DNA of 64,000 nucleotides from positions 349,368,413 to 349,432,412 of the forward strand of contig NC_080672.1 of assembly GCF_030247195.1 (NCBI RefSeq), written 5' to 3'. Source of the DNA: Topomyia yanbarensis. Taxonomy: Eukaryota > Arthropoda > Insecta > Diptera > Culicidae. The notes under the pieces are model-generated. The model searched no databases. It saw only the letters and a list, made by a program, of their open reading frames with translations, and had not been told where the DNA came from. The position numbers were made by a program, and so were the translations under genes. This document shows positions 10,946 to 22,600 of the stretch, in pieces. Within the stretch, counting starts at the first letter, position 1; every line of letters starts with the position of its first letter.

Positions 10946-11480
10946 GAACGGCTGCAGAAATATTTGGTCGGTTTATCGAATGCATATTTCGTCTAATTTG
11001 TTATACTGTAACTGTAATATCTGTGAATTTTAGGATGTATGAAAAGAAATACATAACGCTGTAGCTGTCCAATATCATGCGCAATCAAACTCTTTGAATG
11101 TCGCTCTCAAGGACGCAGGCAGGATTTTTGAAGGGATACGACCAAGTAATCCAGATACTTGCCCGTAATAGGAATTTGATGGTAGGCTTCATCCATCGCT
11201 GCACAGTTCATTCATTATCTGCCTGATTTTGATTCGAATATAATTCAGAATGATGCTGATCCTACTGCGATGGAAATGGATTCAATATATCACATTTTCT
11301 CATTTGAATACCCTGAAGCAGCTCAATGTTTTCATTCAAGATTACCAAAGAAGGTGCTTACGTTAAGTTGATCACATTCCATCGTATCAGAACAACGAAT
11401 TCCAATTTTGGACAGTAACTCCAGCAGCTGCGTTTAGTATATCGTCCCAATGGTAATGGTAATTACCAAAATTTAGGTTA
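10946..11480 (+). repeat. Dispersed repeat, inverse copy at 57.3-57.5 kb
   Basis: Two landmarks recur as reverse complement at 57290-57545: 'atatttggtcggtttat' with '(c/t)gaatgcat' near 10958, and the stretch around 'cagcagctgcgtttagtata' near 11430. The first landmark lies at the outer end in both copies, with 'ccaaagaaggtgct' between. Copy 2 is shorter, so one has an internal deletion or insertion. No protein is recognised. Confidence 0.55.
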
Positions 11481-11842
11481 TACATGTAGTCAAGAAAAAT
11501 CATCAAAAGTTGATGTTGCGTAAACTTATTGACGAGTTATCAAATGATTGAATGATGTGTAGAACACCATGTGCTGACAACTGCTTTTAGGACAGATATA
11601 CATGCAATCGAACGGGTTTAAAAACTTTTCAATTTATTCTTTTTTTTTTCAAGAAAATCATTCACCTTTTTATTTTTCTTTTGTATTCTCGGGATTTCCC
11701 GGGAAATTTATCAATTATTTCCCGAATCCTGGGAAGCTGAAAACCGTCGGGGAATGGAAGCTCTAGTTGAGAATCGCTGCTCTAATATATACTAGTATAC
11801 GACTCGTACGTCTGCCTAACCTTTACTGAATGTATGTATGTA

Positions 11843-12161
11843 GGGTGATGAGCCTATTTTCACCATACTAAGCAAGGTGCTTCACTAATTCGGTAATTTC
11901 TTACCTTACAATCAATGGAATGCGTAAAAATTGACATCAACCGCTTTGCTTCGTTGTTAAGAACCAATATAAAAACACAAATGCGTTGAAAACAGTAAAA
12001 TTCTCGTGTTTGAGCACAATGAAAACTCGAATCGAGTGCCCCTATTGTTGCGGTACCATTTGACTCAATGCGTTGAACAAAGATGGCAGACACTGCTCTA
12101 ACCAACGGCTTCAAATGGGTAGGGTGATAATAGAAACATGGCGCAAATAGGCTCATCACCC
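11843..12161 (-). mobile_element. 319-bp TA-flanked MITE (copy 1)
   Basis: Termini GGGTGATGAGCCTATTTT and AAATAGGCTCATCACCC are inverted repeats, with TA immediately outside both (11841-11842 and 12162-12163). The copy at 58018-58336 is also exactly 319 bp and lies in the opposite orientation. A frame covering most of the element is open in both copies (minus strand here), but the differences between the two translations are mostly amino-acid changing, so I do not call it a gene. Probably a Tc1/mariner-type non-autonomous element. Confidence 0.85.
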
Positions 12162-12214
12162 TATAATTAAATACATTTGCGCTAGCATTCACTACATAAT
12201 AACGTTTACGAGAT

Positions 12215-12330
12215 AAAAAAAAACGCGCTCAATAACATACAAACGCTCGAGCGTTTTGCGATAATACAAATTCGGAAGACATTGCGATCATCCACGCATA
12301 CTTACGCCCACGATTTCACAACCTGAAAAG
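12215..12330 (+). repeat. Family-B fragment
   Basis: The stretch containing 'catacaaacgctcgagcg' and 'gcgatcatccacgcatactt' aligns with the middle of a family-B unit, plus orientation. It is isolated here and truncated at both sides. Confidence 0.6.
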
Positions 12331-13351
12331 CGATTTAGTCGGTGGGAGAATCGGGAGGATTTTATGGGGTATTTTAATTTAACTCAACGAAGCCACGAGA
12401 GTTTTATAAACTCTTACAAATATTAGGAGTTTTCCGTCAGATCTCATGTACGAATTTCCTCGCCAACTGTTCCTTAACCATCATTCATTTCGCTCTTTTT
12501 GTAATGAACTTCCGTGTTGTCATCGCTAATGCTGCCCTGATGCACACGATCTTATATTATTCTATGTTTCTTGCACTTACGGGTTACGAGTGTGAATCCG
12601 CCTCTATCGGTATTAGTTTTCTCACTGATAGTACTGACTGAAACTTTGTACTACTGGATGCAGCTTTCGTCGTTTTCATTTTTGCGCGAACAACAGTCAC
12701 AATTATATATTGTTATTGGATTCGAGTTTTCCTTAGCGATCATTGAACATGGTTTTTCATAATGTGTCGTCTGATCATAGAACTAACACTTATTAAATTG
12801 CCTTTGATATGCGCAAAGAAAGATCATGCAATGGTATCGCAGTGTGTTTTGTATGATTGGTACAGGAAGGAAGGAACGGGGATTGTTCGAACCTCATAGT
12901 CCCGACGAAAACACTATTAGTAAGCAGTGAGAAGATTCTCCAAGTATCCTACGTAACGAATTCCACTTCTCCGTATTGCAACATGATGCCCGATCGTGAA
13001 GCTATACCTCGATTTTCTCATTATCCGTATAAACAAATCTCTGGCTTTTTATGTTGGTACACACGTGTTTTAGGTTGATATCTGAAATAAATTCTTCTGA
13101 ATGGGTCAATTTGGTGAAAGTTATTAATGTACGCCTGACATGGTGGAACTGGATAAGGGTAACATCCGTGCTTGTTGTTCATCCTTCATACATCCAAAAC
13201 TCGGCCGTAATACCTTTACGGAAGTAAGAAAAAATTGCTCTAATAGCAAGACGTTTCATGCTAAAACGGTCCCAACAAAAAATTCCCCAAACGACAATAC
13301 CAACACATTCAAATCTTCTCTGCGTCGCACTCATGTTTTATCAATTCTTAT
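12331..13351. other. Unassigned
   Basis: No recognisable gene, repeat or element. Frames of 60-75 codons occur on the plus strand but lack codon or motif support. Confidence 0.35.
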
Positions 13352-13630
13352 TCAATAAATATTAACGCGTCGGATTGTCTGGAAGTGTGTAGCACTTCGC
13401 TTGTCATTGTATTGCGCTTCAAGGGGAGTAAACACAATGGGGATAAAGACGAGGCTCGATTTTTCTACTCGACACATTCCGTATTTGAAAATCAGCTCAC
13501 ACTCGGCTAGCTTCAAAACACAGTCAGAAAAAACGACTCTGAATAGTGGTGGTGTACTTTGACCGGTGTTAAATTGAAATTTCTTTTCTATCACGGACGT
13601 TAACAGCAAGATAGCGACTGCACAAAACAT
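13352..13630 (-). CDS. Weak candidate small secreted-type ORF or exon
   Basis: An ATG-initiated frame of 92 codons starts with MFCAVAILLLTSVIEKK, which resembles a signal peptide. The middle reads FSDCVLKLAECELIFKYGMC and then RVE. The spacing C-x6-C-x8-C is faintly like the C-terminal half of a Kazal domain, but the first half is absent and the last spacing is short. A splice acceptor could precede the cysteine-rich part (CTATTCAG). The surrounding DNA matches no repeat in the window. It could equally be chance; I do not recognise a family. Confidence 0.2.
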   Translation of the reverse strand: MFCAVAILLLTSVIEKKFQFNTGQSTPPLFRVVFSDCVLKLAECELIFKYGMCRVEKSSLVFIPIVFTPLEAQYNDKRSATHFQTIRRVNIY

Positions 13631-13672
13631 GAACAGTCCTTCCCGTCATTTACGGGAAGCAAGACCTATGGT

Positions 13673-13930
13673 TTGGATCCACGTGTCCGAACCGAGGGTA
13701 GGGATCCAGACACTTGTCTGGATCTAAGCACCAAGTCTGGGCCTGGTTCAGGTCCGGACTTGGAAAGGGGAAAAGGGGATCCAGGTATTGGTCCGGATCC
13801 GGTTACTGGTCCGGATCTAGGTACTGGTCCGGATCCGGGAGGTCCGGATTTGGGAACTGGTCTGGATCCGAGAACTTGTCCGGATCGGGAACTGTGTCGG
13901 ATCTGGCAACTAGGCCGGATCCGGAAACCG
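13673..13930. repeat. Degenerate GGTCCGGATCC minisatellite
   Basis: Variants of 'ggtccggatccgg' and 'ggtactggt' alternate for about 250 bp, with units near 18-24 bp. The GC content is far above the flanks. The array is open in two frames and would give Gly/Pro/Asp-rich or Ser/Gly/Trp-rich low-complexity products, which is a consequence of the repeat. Confidence 0.8.
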
Positions 13931-16080
13931 CCTAAAAATTATTTTTCGCTATCCAGCCTATCCAGTAAAAAATCCGTTATTCTGGCTGGTTTCTGCCAAT
14001 ATTGGGGTAGATTCCAGCCTGAATTTGGTTGGATATCCGCCAGGATTCCGGTTGGTTTGACTCGGTACTAATACTATCGTAGAAATGGACCGAATGCGAA
14101 CAGAGCCGAGGTTGACACATACTGAAAAAAGTGTATGATCGTGTGATGCACATACATGAACAGACAAAAAATGAAAAGACAATAGAATCTTACTCAAAAG
14201 TAATAGAAACATACTCGTCGGATTTTGGGTGTAAGTGTTTCACATCGCGAATACTTGGTCTTATATGAAAATATTGGAAGTCAATAGCCACCGTAGAGCC
14301 CCATTTCTGCTTCTGCGACTTACCCATCTCGATTATTTACCACGGCAAGACTAACAGAAACAGTTTCTTTTGATCTACAGACAACGTCCACAAGATTTAT
14401 ATAACTGTATCTTGTTAACTGCTCTGTGCTGGTAGAGATAGAAAGAAGGCTTAATATCGTCACCCTGGTACTATGATAACCGAGTTATACCTAGGGCAAC
14501 TGCCGAGATTTGGTAGGTAGTTTTCTTATTCTAAATTAAAAGCATCTAAACTATTTATTTTTGTGATGGGGCTTGTTTTTAGAAGCTTCTGTATAAAACA
14601 AATAGATTGTTTTGGTATATTCAGGTGTAAACCACACTTGCAACTAACCGCTCGCGTATGGTAGATACTGCTATTCGAGCAGGGCTGCCATGATAAAAAA
14701 TAAAAACCACTTGTTTTGAAGGCTTGCTACTTCTTTAGTTAATAACTTTCCTCAGCGAATTTTTACAAACTTACAATATTCCACTAATACCTTTAGAAAT
14801 ATATAGTGTTGTCATTAATTGGTTGATGAGGTGATTTTTTGAGAATTTATTTTCAGTGTTAACCGATTTCTCATATTAATTTCCATATAAACTTTGAAAT
14901 TTTTGGAGCGTCCGTAGACACAACCGATCGGTACCGAAATTTGTACAATTACTTAGGACCATAAAAGGAATCAGTAAAGCCTGATGGAGCTTGTATTCTG
15001 CAGGAAATAATTTCTGCCGCAATAAATTTGAACCAGTTTAGTGCACACTGCCAGGTTCCACTAGATGGTTCTCTGTGCGCTTTCACTTTCTCTGGTCAAT
15101 CACAGAGTAGCAATTACGAATCGTACGGTCTTCGTGCCCGTTATCACTTCCTTGAGAACGAACAAAATATTACTTTAACAAGAAAAAATCTGACAACCGC
15201 ATAACAAACTGCATAAAACTATCTATTGTTAGCCTTATCGGAATTGTTTTTATGTCAGTAGATGTTCATTCGAATTTGTTTGGATGTGGTTCATTGGCAT
15301 GGCTCGCTTCCAACAACTGAGACCATGGAATTTGTTTTGAGGCAACCAAATGAACCCATATGACCAAAAGCTGTTATTCAATTGACAGTGAGCTTTTAAC
15401 GGCTCAAATAAAAATGGTAGCAGAAAACAAATGATTTAGAGACTTTGGTATGCTTACGGTAAATGAGTCGTTTTTTTTTACTTTAATCGAAATATTTTCA
15501 TTTGAACTTGAAATTATACCACACTGGGATAACGAGCCTAATTGATTTCAAACTAAATTGACTTGTCCCGTCGAGATAATCTATTATTCCAACAACTTAT
15601 TCCGACAAAGTGAAGAAGTCTGAAAGTCTTGGTCCCTTTCCGAACGGCACCGTTTATATGGTCAACGAACATAATGCTAATTCAACACTGATCATAATAA
15701 CCATAATAATAAAATTACAAACGAGACCGGTCTGCATAAATTCAATTTAACCCAGCGCAAAGGTAGCAGCAGCTAGCGCCAGTTCAAATCTCGAAACGCT
15801 AAAAAGTGACGTAAATCTCTCGGCTGTTGACTTACAGTACAGAATTGCTCGCAATAGTCACCATGCTTCATGGTATGGCCGCTGGTCTCTGGACGGAACA
15901 CAATTTGGTATGGATCAGTACCGTGGCGTACGGAGTAGTACGAGACGGTATCTCACCAATAAATCTTGCCATTATCTAATTAGTTCTGACAATTTTTGTC
16001 AAAATAAAATGAAACATTGTATGCTCTGCGGTAGGCATCACCAGACATAATTCCCGGTAATAGGCGATCCAATCTGCAGA
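13931..16080. other. Unassigned, possibly single-copy host DNA
   Basis: More than 2 kb without a recognisable gene or a match to another part of the window. Composition is mixed, and 15780-15960 is somewhat richer in GC. No tRNA, no inverted-repeat element and no RT motif was found. Confidence 0.35.
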
Positions 16081-16089
16081 AACAAAACT

Positions 16090-16095
16090 TCAGTT
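16090..16095 (+). promoter_or_regulatory. Possible arthropod initiator TCAGTT
   Basis: TCAGTT fits the arthropod initiator consensus TCAKTY, with the A at 16092 as a possible start site. There is no TATA box at the expected distance and no good downstream element at +28. It is noted only because a candidate signal-peptide start follows about 280 nt downstream in GC-richer DNA. A match this short occurs often by chance. Confidence 0.2.
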
Positions 16096-16373
16096 CGTAC
16101 TCAACTACTCGACGACGCTAACAAGGCAATTCACCGCGCGCCGACTGGTGCTTTATGCAGGTACCAACACCGTCGTTGATGGTTGTGTGGTGAACTGTGG
16201 TTGTCGGTTCATTATTATTATTATTACACCCATTACTACATCGGCAGCAATCAGCTTTCAATAGACGACCGGGGGTACGCGAGGCTGTCTGTAGCAGTGT
16301 AACAGCATCAGCAAGTCGTCCATACGATGCGCTTATTATCATTCGATACACCTTGACTTTATATTATCAATCA

Positions 16374-16466
16374 ATGGAATGGGACAACGGGTGCTTGGTG
16401 GCTTTGATTTTGTATTTTTGCGCCGTATTATCTCCCGCGGATGGTCATTTTCGATACAATGTTTAA
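16374..16466 (+). CDS. Candidate signal-peptide first exon or 30-aa peptide
   Basis: From ATG the frame reads MEWDNGCLVALILYFCAVLS and then PADGHFRYNV before a stop. A short charged N-terminus, a hydrophobic core of about 12 residues and small residues at the end resemble a secretion signal. A splice donor inside the frame (ATG|GTCATT near 16443) is weak, so the coding part may end there or the frame may be a 30-residue peptide. It lies in non-repetitive, GC-richer DNA (16060-16470). There is no homology I recognise and it may be chance. Confidence 0.25.
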   Translation: MEWDNGCLVALILYFCAVLSPADGHFRYNV

Positions 16467-17160
16467 CTTGTTTTGGCAATTTCGAATAACTAACGGTTAT
16501 CTGTGAACCGTCAAATTCGTCTTTCCAATATGTACTTTGTACAGGAATTTACTTTCTAAGTACAAATAAAAATTATTGTATGAATGTTTGATGAAAGCTA
16601 AATACGGCATTTGAAAGCATAAGGTAAAGATTCTGAAGACAGTTAGAATTTAGCTGTCTATCTTTAATTACTGTAGTGTCCCTAGTTGTTCTAGCGAGAA
16701 ACTTAAGATTATCTTGAAGTTTGGTAGAGTACGCTTAAGGTTCTGTAATTCATAGATATTGTTGGAGAAAACAGAAATTCTCTAAATTTGGAAGGAGATT
16801 TCTAAATTATGCACAAACTTTTTGGACTTGTTGGATCGCCCCTGAAGTTTGATGTTATTCAAAAGCCTCAATAAAAATAAAGATTTTCGACAAAAAAGGC
16901 ATGAATGTTGAACCACTTGAATGTTTTAGAATTGAGGTGAATATTGCACAAATAGTCTGAAATCCAAAGGAGCTCTCTGAAATTTGGAAATTCAGGTCGT
17001 TCGCGATCTCAAATTCAGTTAACGCAGGCGCAGTGGTGAAGATGAAGCTGATCGCCTAGTAGCCCGGCGGTGCGAGTCGGCATCACAAAAGTAGTACAGG
17101 GGGTTTCTAAGAATAAGAAAAAGAGGGAAAGTTTTTAGGAAAAGTTAGATAAGCGACCTA
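16467..17160. other. Unassigned AT-rich stretch
   Basis: No gene or repeat assigned. The last 60 bp or so (from about 17095) may already belong to the 3' untranslated part of the degenerate retroelement that follows. Confidence 0.35.
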
Positions 17161-17164
17161 TAGA

Positions 17165-18255
17165 AAAGGTTGAGGCTTGCCATTACATCCCGAACAGGAA
17201 CGTTGGCTAATCTTCCTCAGGCTCGAAGGGAAACCAATAACGGACAAATAGCGCCACAATTTTCGGTGCACGCCCAGACAGCATGCTCGATGTAGTGATA
17301 ACTATTTCCACAAACGCAGGGACCGCTTCCCACAAAACCAATCCGCTGAAGTGATTTGACATGAACATGAACATTTGGCATGACATGAACACGAATGAAG
17401 TCTCGACTCACATCCATCTCCATAAACCAGGGTTTCGTTGATACCTTCGGGATAATAAAATGCAGCAGGCCACCAAGTTTCCCATTGCTTCAAGATGTTT
17501 TTCGATATTCGAGCGATGTTAGTCCTTTTAAGCAAAATCCGTCAAATTTTTGGATTCTGTCTATCACCGGAGTGTAATTGTTGCATGGCAAAAGAGCAAG
17601 TTAGAATTACATGATCGTGGTTCGTTCGACGTACCGAGAGAAGATGTCACGCGGTAAGTCTTCTATACCGACACGAAGTCTGGTGAGACTTTTTTGGAGA
17701 AATCGAACATCTAGCTATTGGAATATTTCACACCCTCATACTAACGAGGTTTCGGCTAACACCCGAAGAGTTCACATCGATAATTCTCCCGTTAATCCGT
17801 TGGTGAACCGGTGCCAGTAATTACGTTTTTTGCCAATCATTTACGTTTCGAACGTCGTGTACTGTCGATAGCTAGCGGGTTCCGTCGTCTCGGAAGCTCT
17901 TGTAGTCTGAAAAAAACTTGTACTCCGTGTTTTTACAATAAAGAGGAAAGTCATCAATTTTTTTAAGTGGATCAGAAGTGTTGAAAGATGTAAATATAAC
18001 GTTCATGATGTCAGAGAATTTCATCAGTCCAGCACTAGGTTGAATCTCTGGTTGAATTATTGAGACATTTGGGATTTTTGGTGTCCTTGGAAGCGTTGGG
18101 AACTCCTTGTTTGATCTCAAATTTCCAAGACCAGAAGCTATTTGATTCGGCTTTGCCGCAATGCTTCCTCGGTATGTTGTATTTGTTGATTCCTCACGGG
18201 AAATCATTTGGTCTTTACGGGGAATCTCAGGCGAGGAAATATTCTTCCTCTTTAT
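17165..18255 (-). pseudogene. Degenerate copy of the full-length retroelement family (copy 3)
   Basis: Minus-strand pieces align in order with the adjacent intact element. 17165-17520 matches the ORF2 C-terminus, including VSRDFIRV and a degenerate zinc-binding tail 'CVCGNSYHYIEHAVWAC'. 17520-17880 matches the region between endonuclease and RT (equivalent to about 21950-22350). 17940-18255 matches the ORF1 C-terminus ('KEFPTLPRTPKIP', 'GLMKFSDIMNVIF'). The RT core, RNase H and endonuclease are missing, and frames are broken by stops and indels. This is an old, internally deleted relative lying 500 bp from the intact copy. Confidence 0.85.
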
Positions 18256-18740
18256 ATAGATATCAGCGACGTAGCTTGGGGGTTAAAACCCCCTCCCCCA
18301 TACTAAAATTAATTGGATTGAAAACATTAATTTATACTGACGAATTTAATTAAATATTCCACAAAATATTTTTGGAAAAATATTCTCCGATCACTACATT
18401 GAGAACCGTGTTTAAAGCGTCATGAGGACTTTTGGAAAATTGTGGGAAGGGGATCTTGTAACTTATCTCTTAGCCGAAATCCCATAGTTGTCAAATTACT
18501 TCAATTTAACAAAAAATAACTGTGAATTATTATGAGCTCATTGTTGGAAAGATACTCCAAAATATGGATTAGAGACAATTTTTCGAATAGTAAGCTAAGT
18601 TTGAATAGGTTGATTGTCTATAAAAAAAACTAACTCACCGAAAACTTGCATACATTTCAATATTTGCTGAAAATGTATTTTTTTAGATTGCGTAGAGTTT
18701 AGACAAAAATTCAAAATGGTTAATAAGAGAAATAACATTT
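18256..18740. other. Unassigned AT-rich spacer
   Basis: AT-rich DNA between the ruined and intact retroelement copies. No feature is assigned except the target duplication at its right edge. Confidence 0.4.
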
Positions 18741-18753
18741 CGGAAGCTATTTT
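18741..18753. other. Target-site duplication of retroelement 1, left
   Basis: TCGGAAGCTATTT here is repeated exactly at 24929-24941 on the far side of the element. The last three T's overlap the poly(T) run, so the true length is 10-13 bp. Such duplications are made by target-primed reverse transcription. Confidence 0.9.
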
Positions 18754-18768
18754 TTTTTTTTTTTTTTT

Positions 18769-19602
18769 CAATTCGTTTATTTGATAAGGCAGGTTTGCGT
18801 TAGCTTAAAGGTGCCAATTTTGTTTTGTTTCACATTTTAAATTACTTAAAACTAGGGGCTTACATATTGATTTTTGAAATTAAACTAAGGCTAATTTATA
18901 GCTATACATATACACAAGGGGGTAGTATAATTTTCGTAAGATTAGAGGGGTCATTTAGTTTTTATGGCAATATGGTTTGACATTTTTAGCAATGAGATTA
19001 TTGGAGCAAATAATGTTTAACTAAGGGGGAAAATTTTTACGACTATCTTAAAAGTAGAAATAATTAGAGGGCGTGATTAAATTTTGTAAAGATTCGGAGA
19101 CATTAATTAGAGTTATTTTACGTGGTAGTAGAGTTGGGCATTTTAAAACGAGATCATATAATATAATAGTTAAAACTAGAAAAGGCAAGAAGATATTTGG
19201 GGGGGGGGGGGGGGAGGGGTGTTACTTCTGTGTATAAGAGTCAGGGGAAGTAGGGTGGACAAACATGGCAGGGGGAGAACATTGTTTCAGTTTCAGACTT
19301 CGGGAGATCAACGGATGGATTACAGAATCAGGGTGGTCTTCATCAGGAAGAATCATGTACTGAGACGCCGGGTGGTCGTTCTCGAGATGGCAGGGGTTTC
19401 TCCAGACGATTTCGTAGTGCGGCTCAGATGTTGATCGGCTACATTTCGAATTGTGCGTGTGATGTTCGTGCTTTAGGTCCCGTGTTTGTTGGCTCATTCG
19501 ACAGGGATGTTTTGTGTCGCCTTGGAGTCGCATCAAACCATCGTGGGTGTATGGTACAGGTGGAAGAGAGCGTTTCTGAGAATGATAAGGAAAAAGGGGC
19601 AG
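18769..19602 (-). other. 3' UTR of retroelement 1
   Basis: About 830 nt after the ORF2 stop. The terminal motif TGCCTTATCAAATAAACG (18774-18791, minus strand) lies just before the A-tract and is 16/18 identical to the corresponding end of element 2. It includes AATAAA. A run of 16 G plus AGGGG on the plus strand (19199-19219), C-rich in the transcript, interrupts the UTR. Plus-strand frames here are antisense shadows. Confidence 0.85.
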
Positions 19603-22600
19603 TTAAAGTTGGATATTGATGGTTTTTATGAAGGTGTATATAAGGGACATATAGAGGACATCGCGGCTTGCCAACACATCTCGAACCGGGACGTTGAGTG
19701 GTCTTCCTCGGGCCCGGAGGGTGTCCATAAGCCGAGACCTAGCGGAACTGTACTCGGTGCACGCCCAGACTATGTGCTCTATATCGTGATAACCGTCGCC
19801 ACAAGCGCAGATACCACTCTCCACGAGCCCAATACGTCGGAGATGTGCATCCAGCGTGTAATGGTTCGCCATGAGTCGGGACATCACACGAATGAAGTCA
19901 CGACCCACATCCATCCCCTTGAACCAAGGTTTCGTCGATACCTTAGGGACTATCGAATGTAGCCACCTTCCTAGCTCCCCATTGCTCCACGAGGTTTGCC
20001 AACTTTCGAGGGTTCTCTGATGAGTAATACTGAAAAATTCGTGGAAGCAAATTGGTCTTTCAAAAACGTCACCTTCAATGGCACCCACCTTAGCTAAGGA
20101 GTCCGCCTTCTCATTGCCCGGAATGGAGCAATGAGAAGGGACCCACACCAAGGTAATCTGGAAAGATTTGTCAGATAAAGCACTCAGTAGCTCCCGTATT
20201 TTCCCCAAAAAATACGAGGAATGCTTTCCATGTTTCATCGAGCGAATAGCGTCAATAGAACTCAGACTATCCGAGACGATGAAGTAATGGTCTGCGGGTA
20301 ATGTGTCAATGACCCCAAGGGTATACTGAATAGCAGCTAGTTCTGCGGCGTAAACTGAAGCAGGGTCACTGAGTTTGTAGGAGGCGGTGAACTTTTGATT
20401 GAAAATACCGAAGCCAGTGGACCCTTCGAGGTTTGATCCGTCAGTATAAAACATCTTAGAACAGTCGACTTCTCGGAATTTATTATAAAAAATATTTGGA
20501 ACCACTTGTGGGCGTATATGGTCCGGAATTCCAATAATCTCATCTTTCATGGATGTGTCGAAGAAAACAGTAGATTCAGAAGTATTTATGAAATGCACAC
20601 GGTTGGGATTGTAAGAAGAAGGATTAATATTTTGCGCCATGTAGTCAAAGTACAGGGACATAAAACGGGTCTGAGAATTGAGCTCAACAAGCCTTTCGAA
20701 ATTTTCAATCACCAACGGGTTCAAGATATCGCATCGAATGAGCAATCGATATGAGAGTTCCCAAAATCGATTTTTCAGCGGGAGAACGCCCGACAGGACT
20801 TCGAGACTCATCGTATGGGTCGACTGCATGCACCCTAAGGCGATACGCAAACAACGATACTGAATTCTTTCGAGTTTGATGAAATGTATGTTCGCGGCGG
20901 ATCGAAAGCAGAAGCATCCGTATTCCATTACCGACAGTATCGTTGTTTGATACAACCTAATTAGGTCTCCTGGGTGGGCACCCCACCACGTTCCGGTTAT
21001 TGTACGAAGAAAGTTGATCCTTTGCTGGCATTTCTGTTTCAGATACCGAATATGGCATCCCCAAGTACCTTTCGAGTCGAACCAGACCCCTAGATATTTT
21101 ACTGTGAAGACCTGAGCTATAGTTTGACCCATTAATAGAAGCTGTAGTTGTGCTGGTTCACGCTTCCTAGAAAATACAACTAGCTCAGTTTTCTCCGTGG
21201 AGAATTCGATACCCAGCTTAATAGCCCATGCAGACAAATTGTCCAAGGTATTCTGTAATGGTCCTTGTAGATCGACAGCTTTGGGTCCCGTAACAGACAC
21301 CACGCCATCGTCTGCAAGTTGTCTTAACGTGCAGGAATTGTCAAGACATTCATCAATGTCGTTGACGTAGAAATTGTATAAAAGGGGGCTTAGACATGAG
21401 CCCTGGGGAAGGCCCATGTAGCTAAATCGTGATGTCGATAAGTCACCATGCGAAAAATGCATGTGCTTTTCCGACAACAAGTTTAGTAAAAAGTTGTTTA
21501 AAGTCGCTGAAAGACCATGCTGGTGCAGCTTCTCTGAAAGAATGTTGATCGAAACTGAATCAAAAGCCCCCTTAATATCTAGGAACACTGATGCCATCTG
21601 CTCTTTGCTAGCATAGGCCATTTGAATTTCAGTTGAGAGCAACGCAAGACAATCGTTCGTCCCTTTGCCTTTGCGAAAGCCAAATTGTGTATCTGACAGT
21701 AAGCCATTTGCTTCGACCCAATTGTCGAGGCGGGATAGGATCATTTTCTCGAACAACTTTCGGATACAAGATAGCATTGCGATCGGTCGATACGAATTGT
21801 GGTCGGAGGCTGGTTTTCCTGGTTTTTGGATGGCGATGACCTTCACTTGCCTCCAATCGTGTGGGACAATGTTAGCCTCAAGAAACTTATTAAATAAGTT
21901 CAACAAGCGTCTCTTGGCAGAGTCTGGCAGATTCTTCAACAAGTTGAATTTGATTCTGTCTGGCCCTGGAGCTTTATTGTTACACGACAAGAGAGCAAGT
22001 GAGAACTCTACCATCGAAAAAGGTGTTTCGTTCGCGTTATCGTGACGGGACGCGGCGCGGTAGATCTTCTGTGCCGGGGCGGAATCCGGACAAACCTTCT
22101 TGGCGAAATCGAATATCCAACGGTTTGAATATTCCACGCTCTCATTAGTACTGTTTCGATTTCGCATACGTCGGGCTGTTCCCCAAAGAGTGCTCATCGA
22201 TGTTTCTCTCGTTAATCCGTCGACGAACCGGCGCCAATACCCGCGTTTTTTGGCTTTCATCAAACTCTTCATTCGCTTGTCTAACGTCGCGTACTGTCGA
22301 AAACTAGCGGGTAACCCGTCGTTCCGGAAGGTCTTAAACGCGGCGGCCTTCTCTGCGTACACGTCTGAGCACTCTTTATCCCACCAGGGATTGGGAGAAC
22401 GTTTTTGTATGTTCGCGCCGGGTACTGGCTTAGTCTGAGCTTGATTCGCGCTGTCGAGAATCAAGCCAGCCAAAAAGCTGTACTCTTCCTCCGGAGGAAG
22501 TTCTTGAGTAGATTCGATGTTGTCGGATATCGCGGCAGCATAGCTCTTCCAATCGATATTTCGTGTGAGGTCATACGAAATATTGATTGTTTCCAATGGC

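Noticed and set aside
13673..14071. 132-codon frame rich in Gly, Pro and Asp
   Set aside because: It follows the GGTCCGGATCC minisatellite; a second frame is open across the same repeat, so openness is compositional.
19486..19962. 158-codon plus-strand frame
   Set aside because: It is antisense to the 3' UTR and ORF2 C-terminus of retroelement 1 and has no motif of its own.
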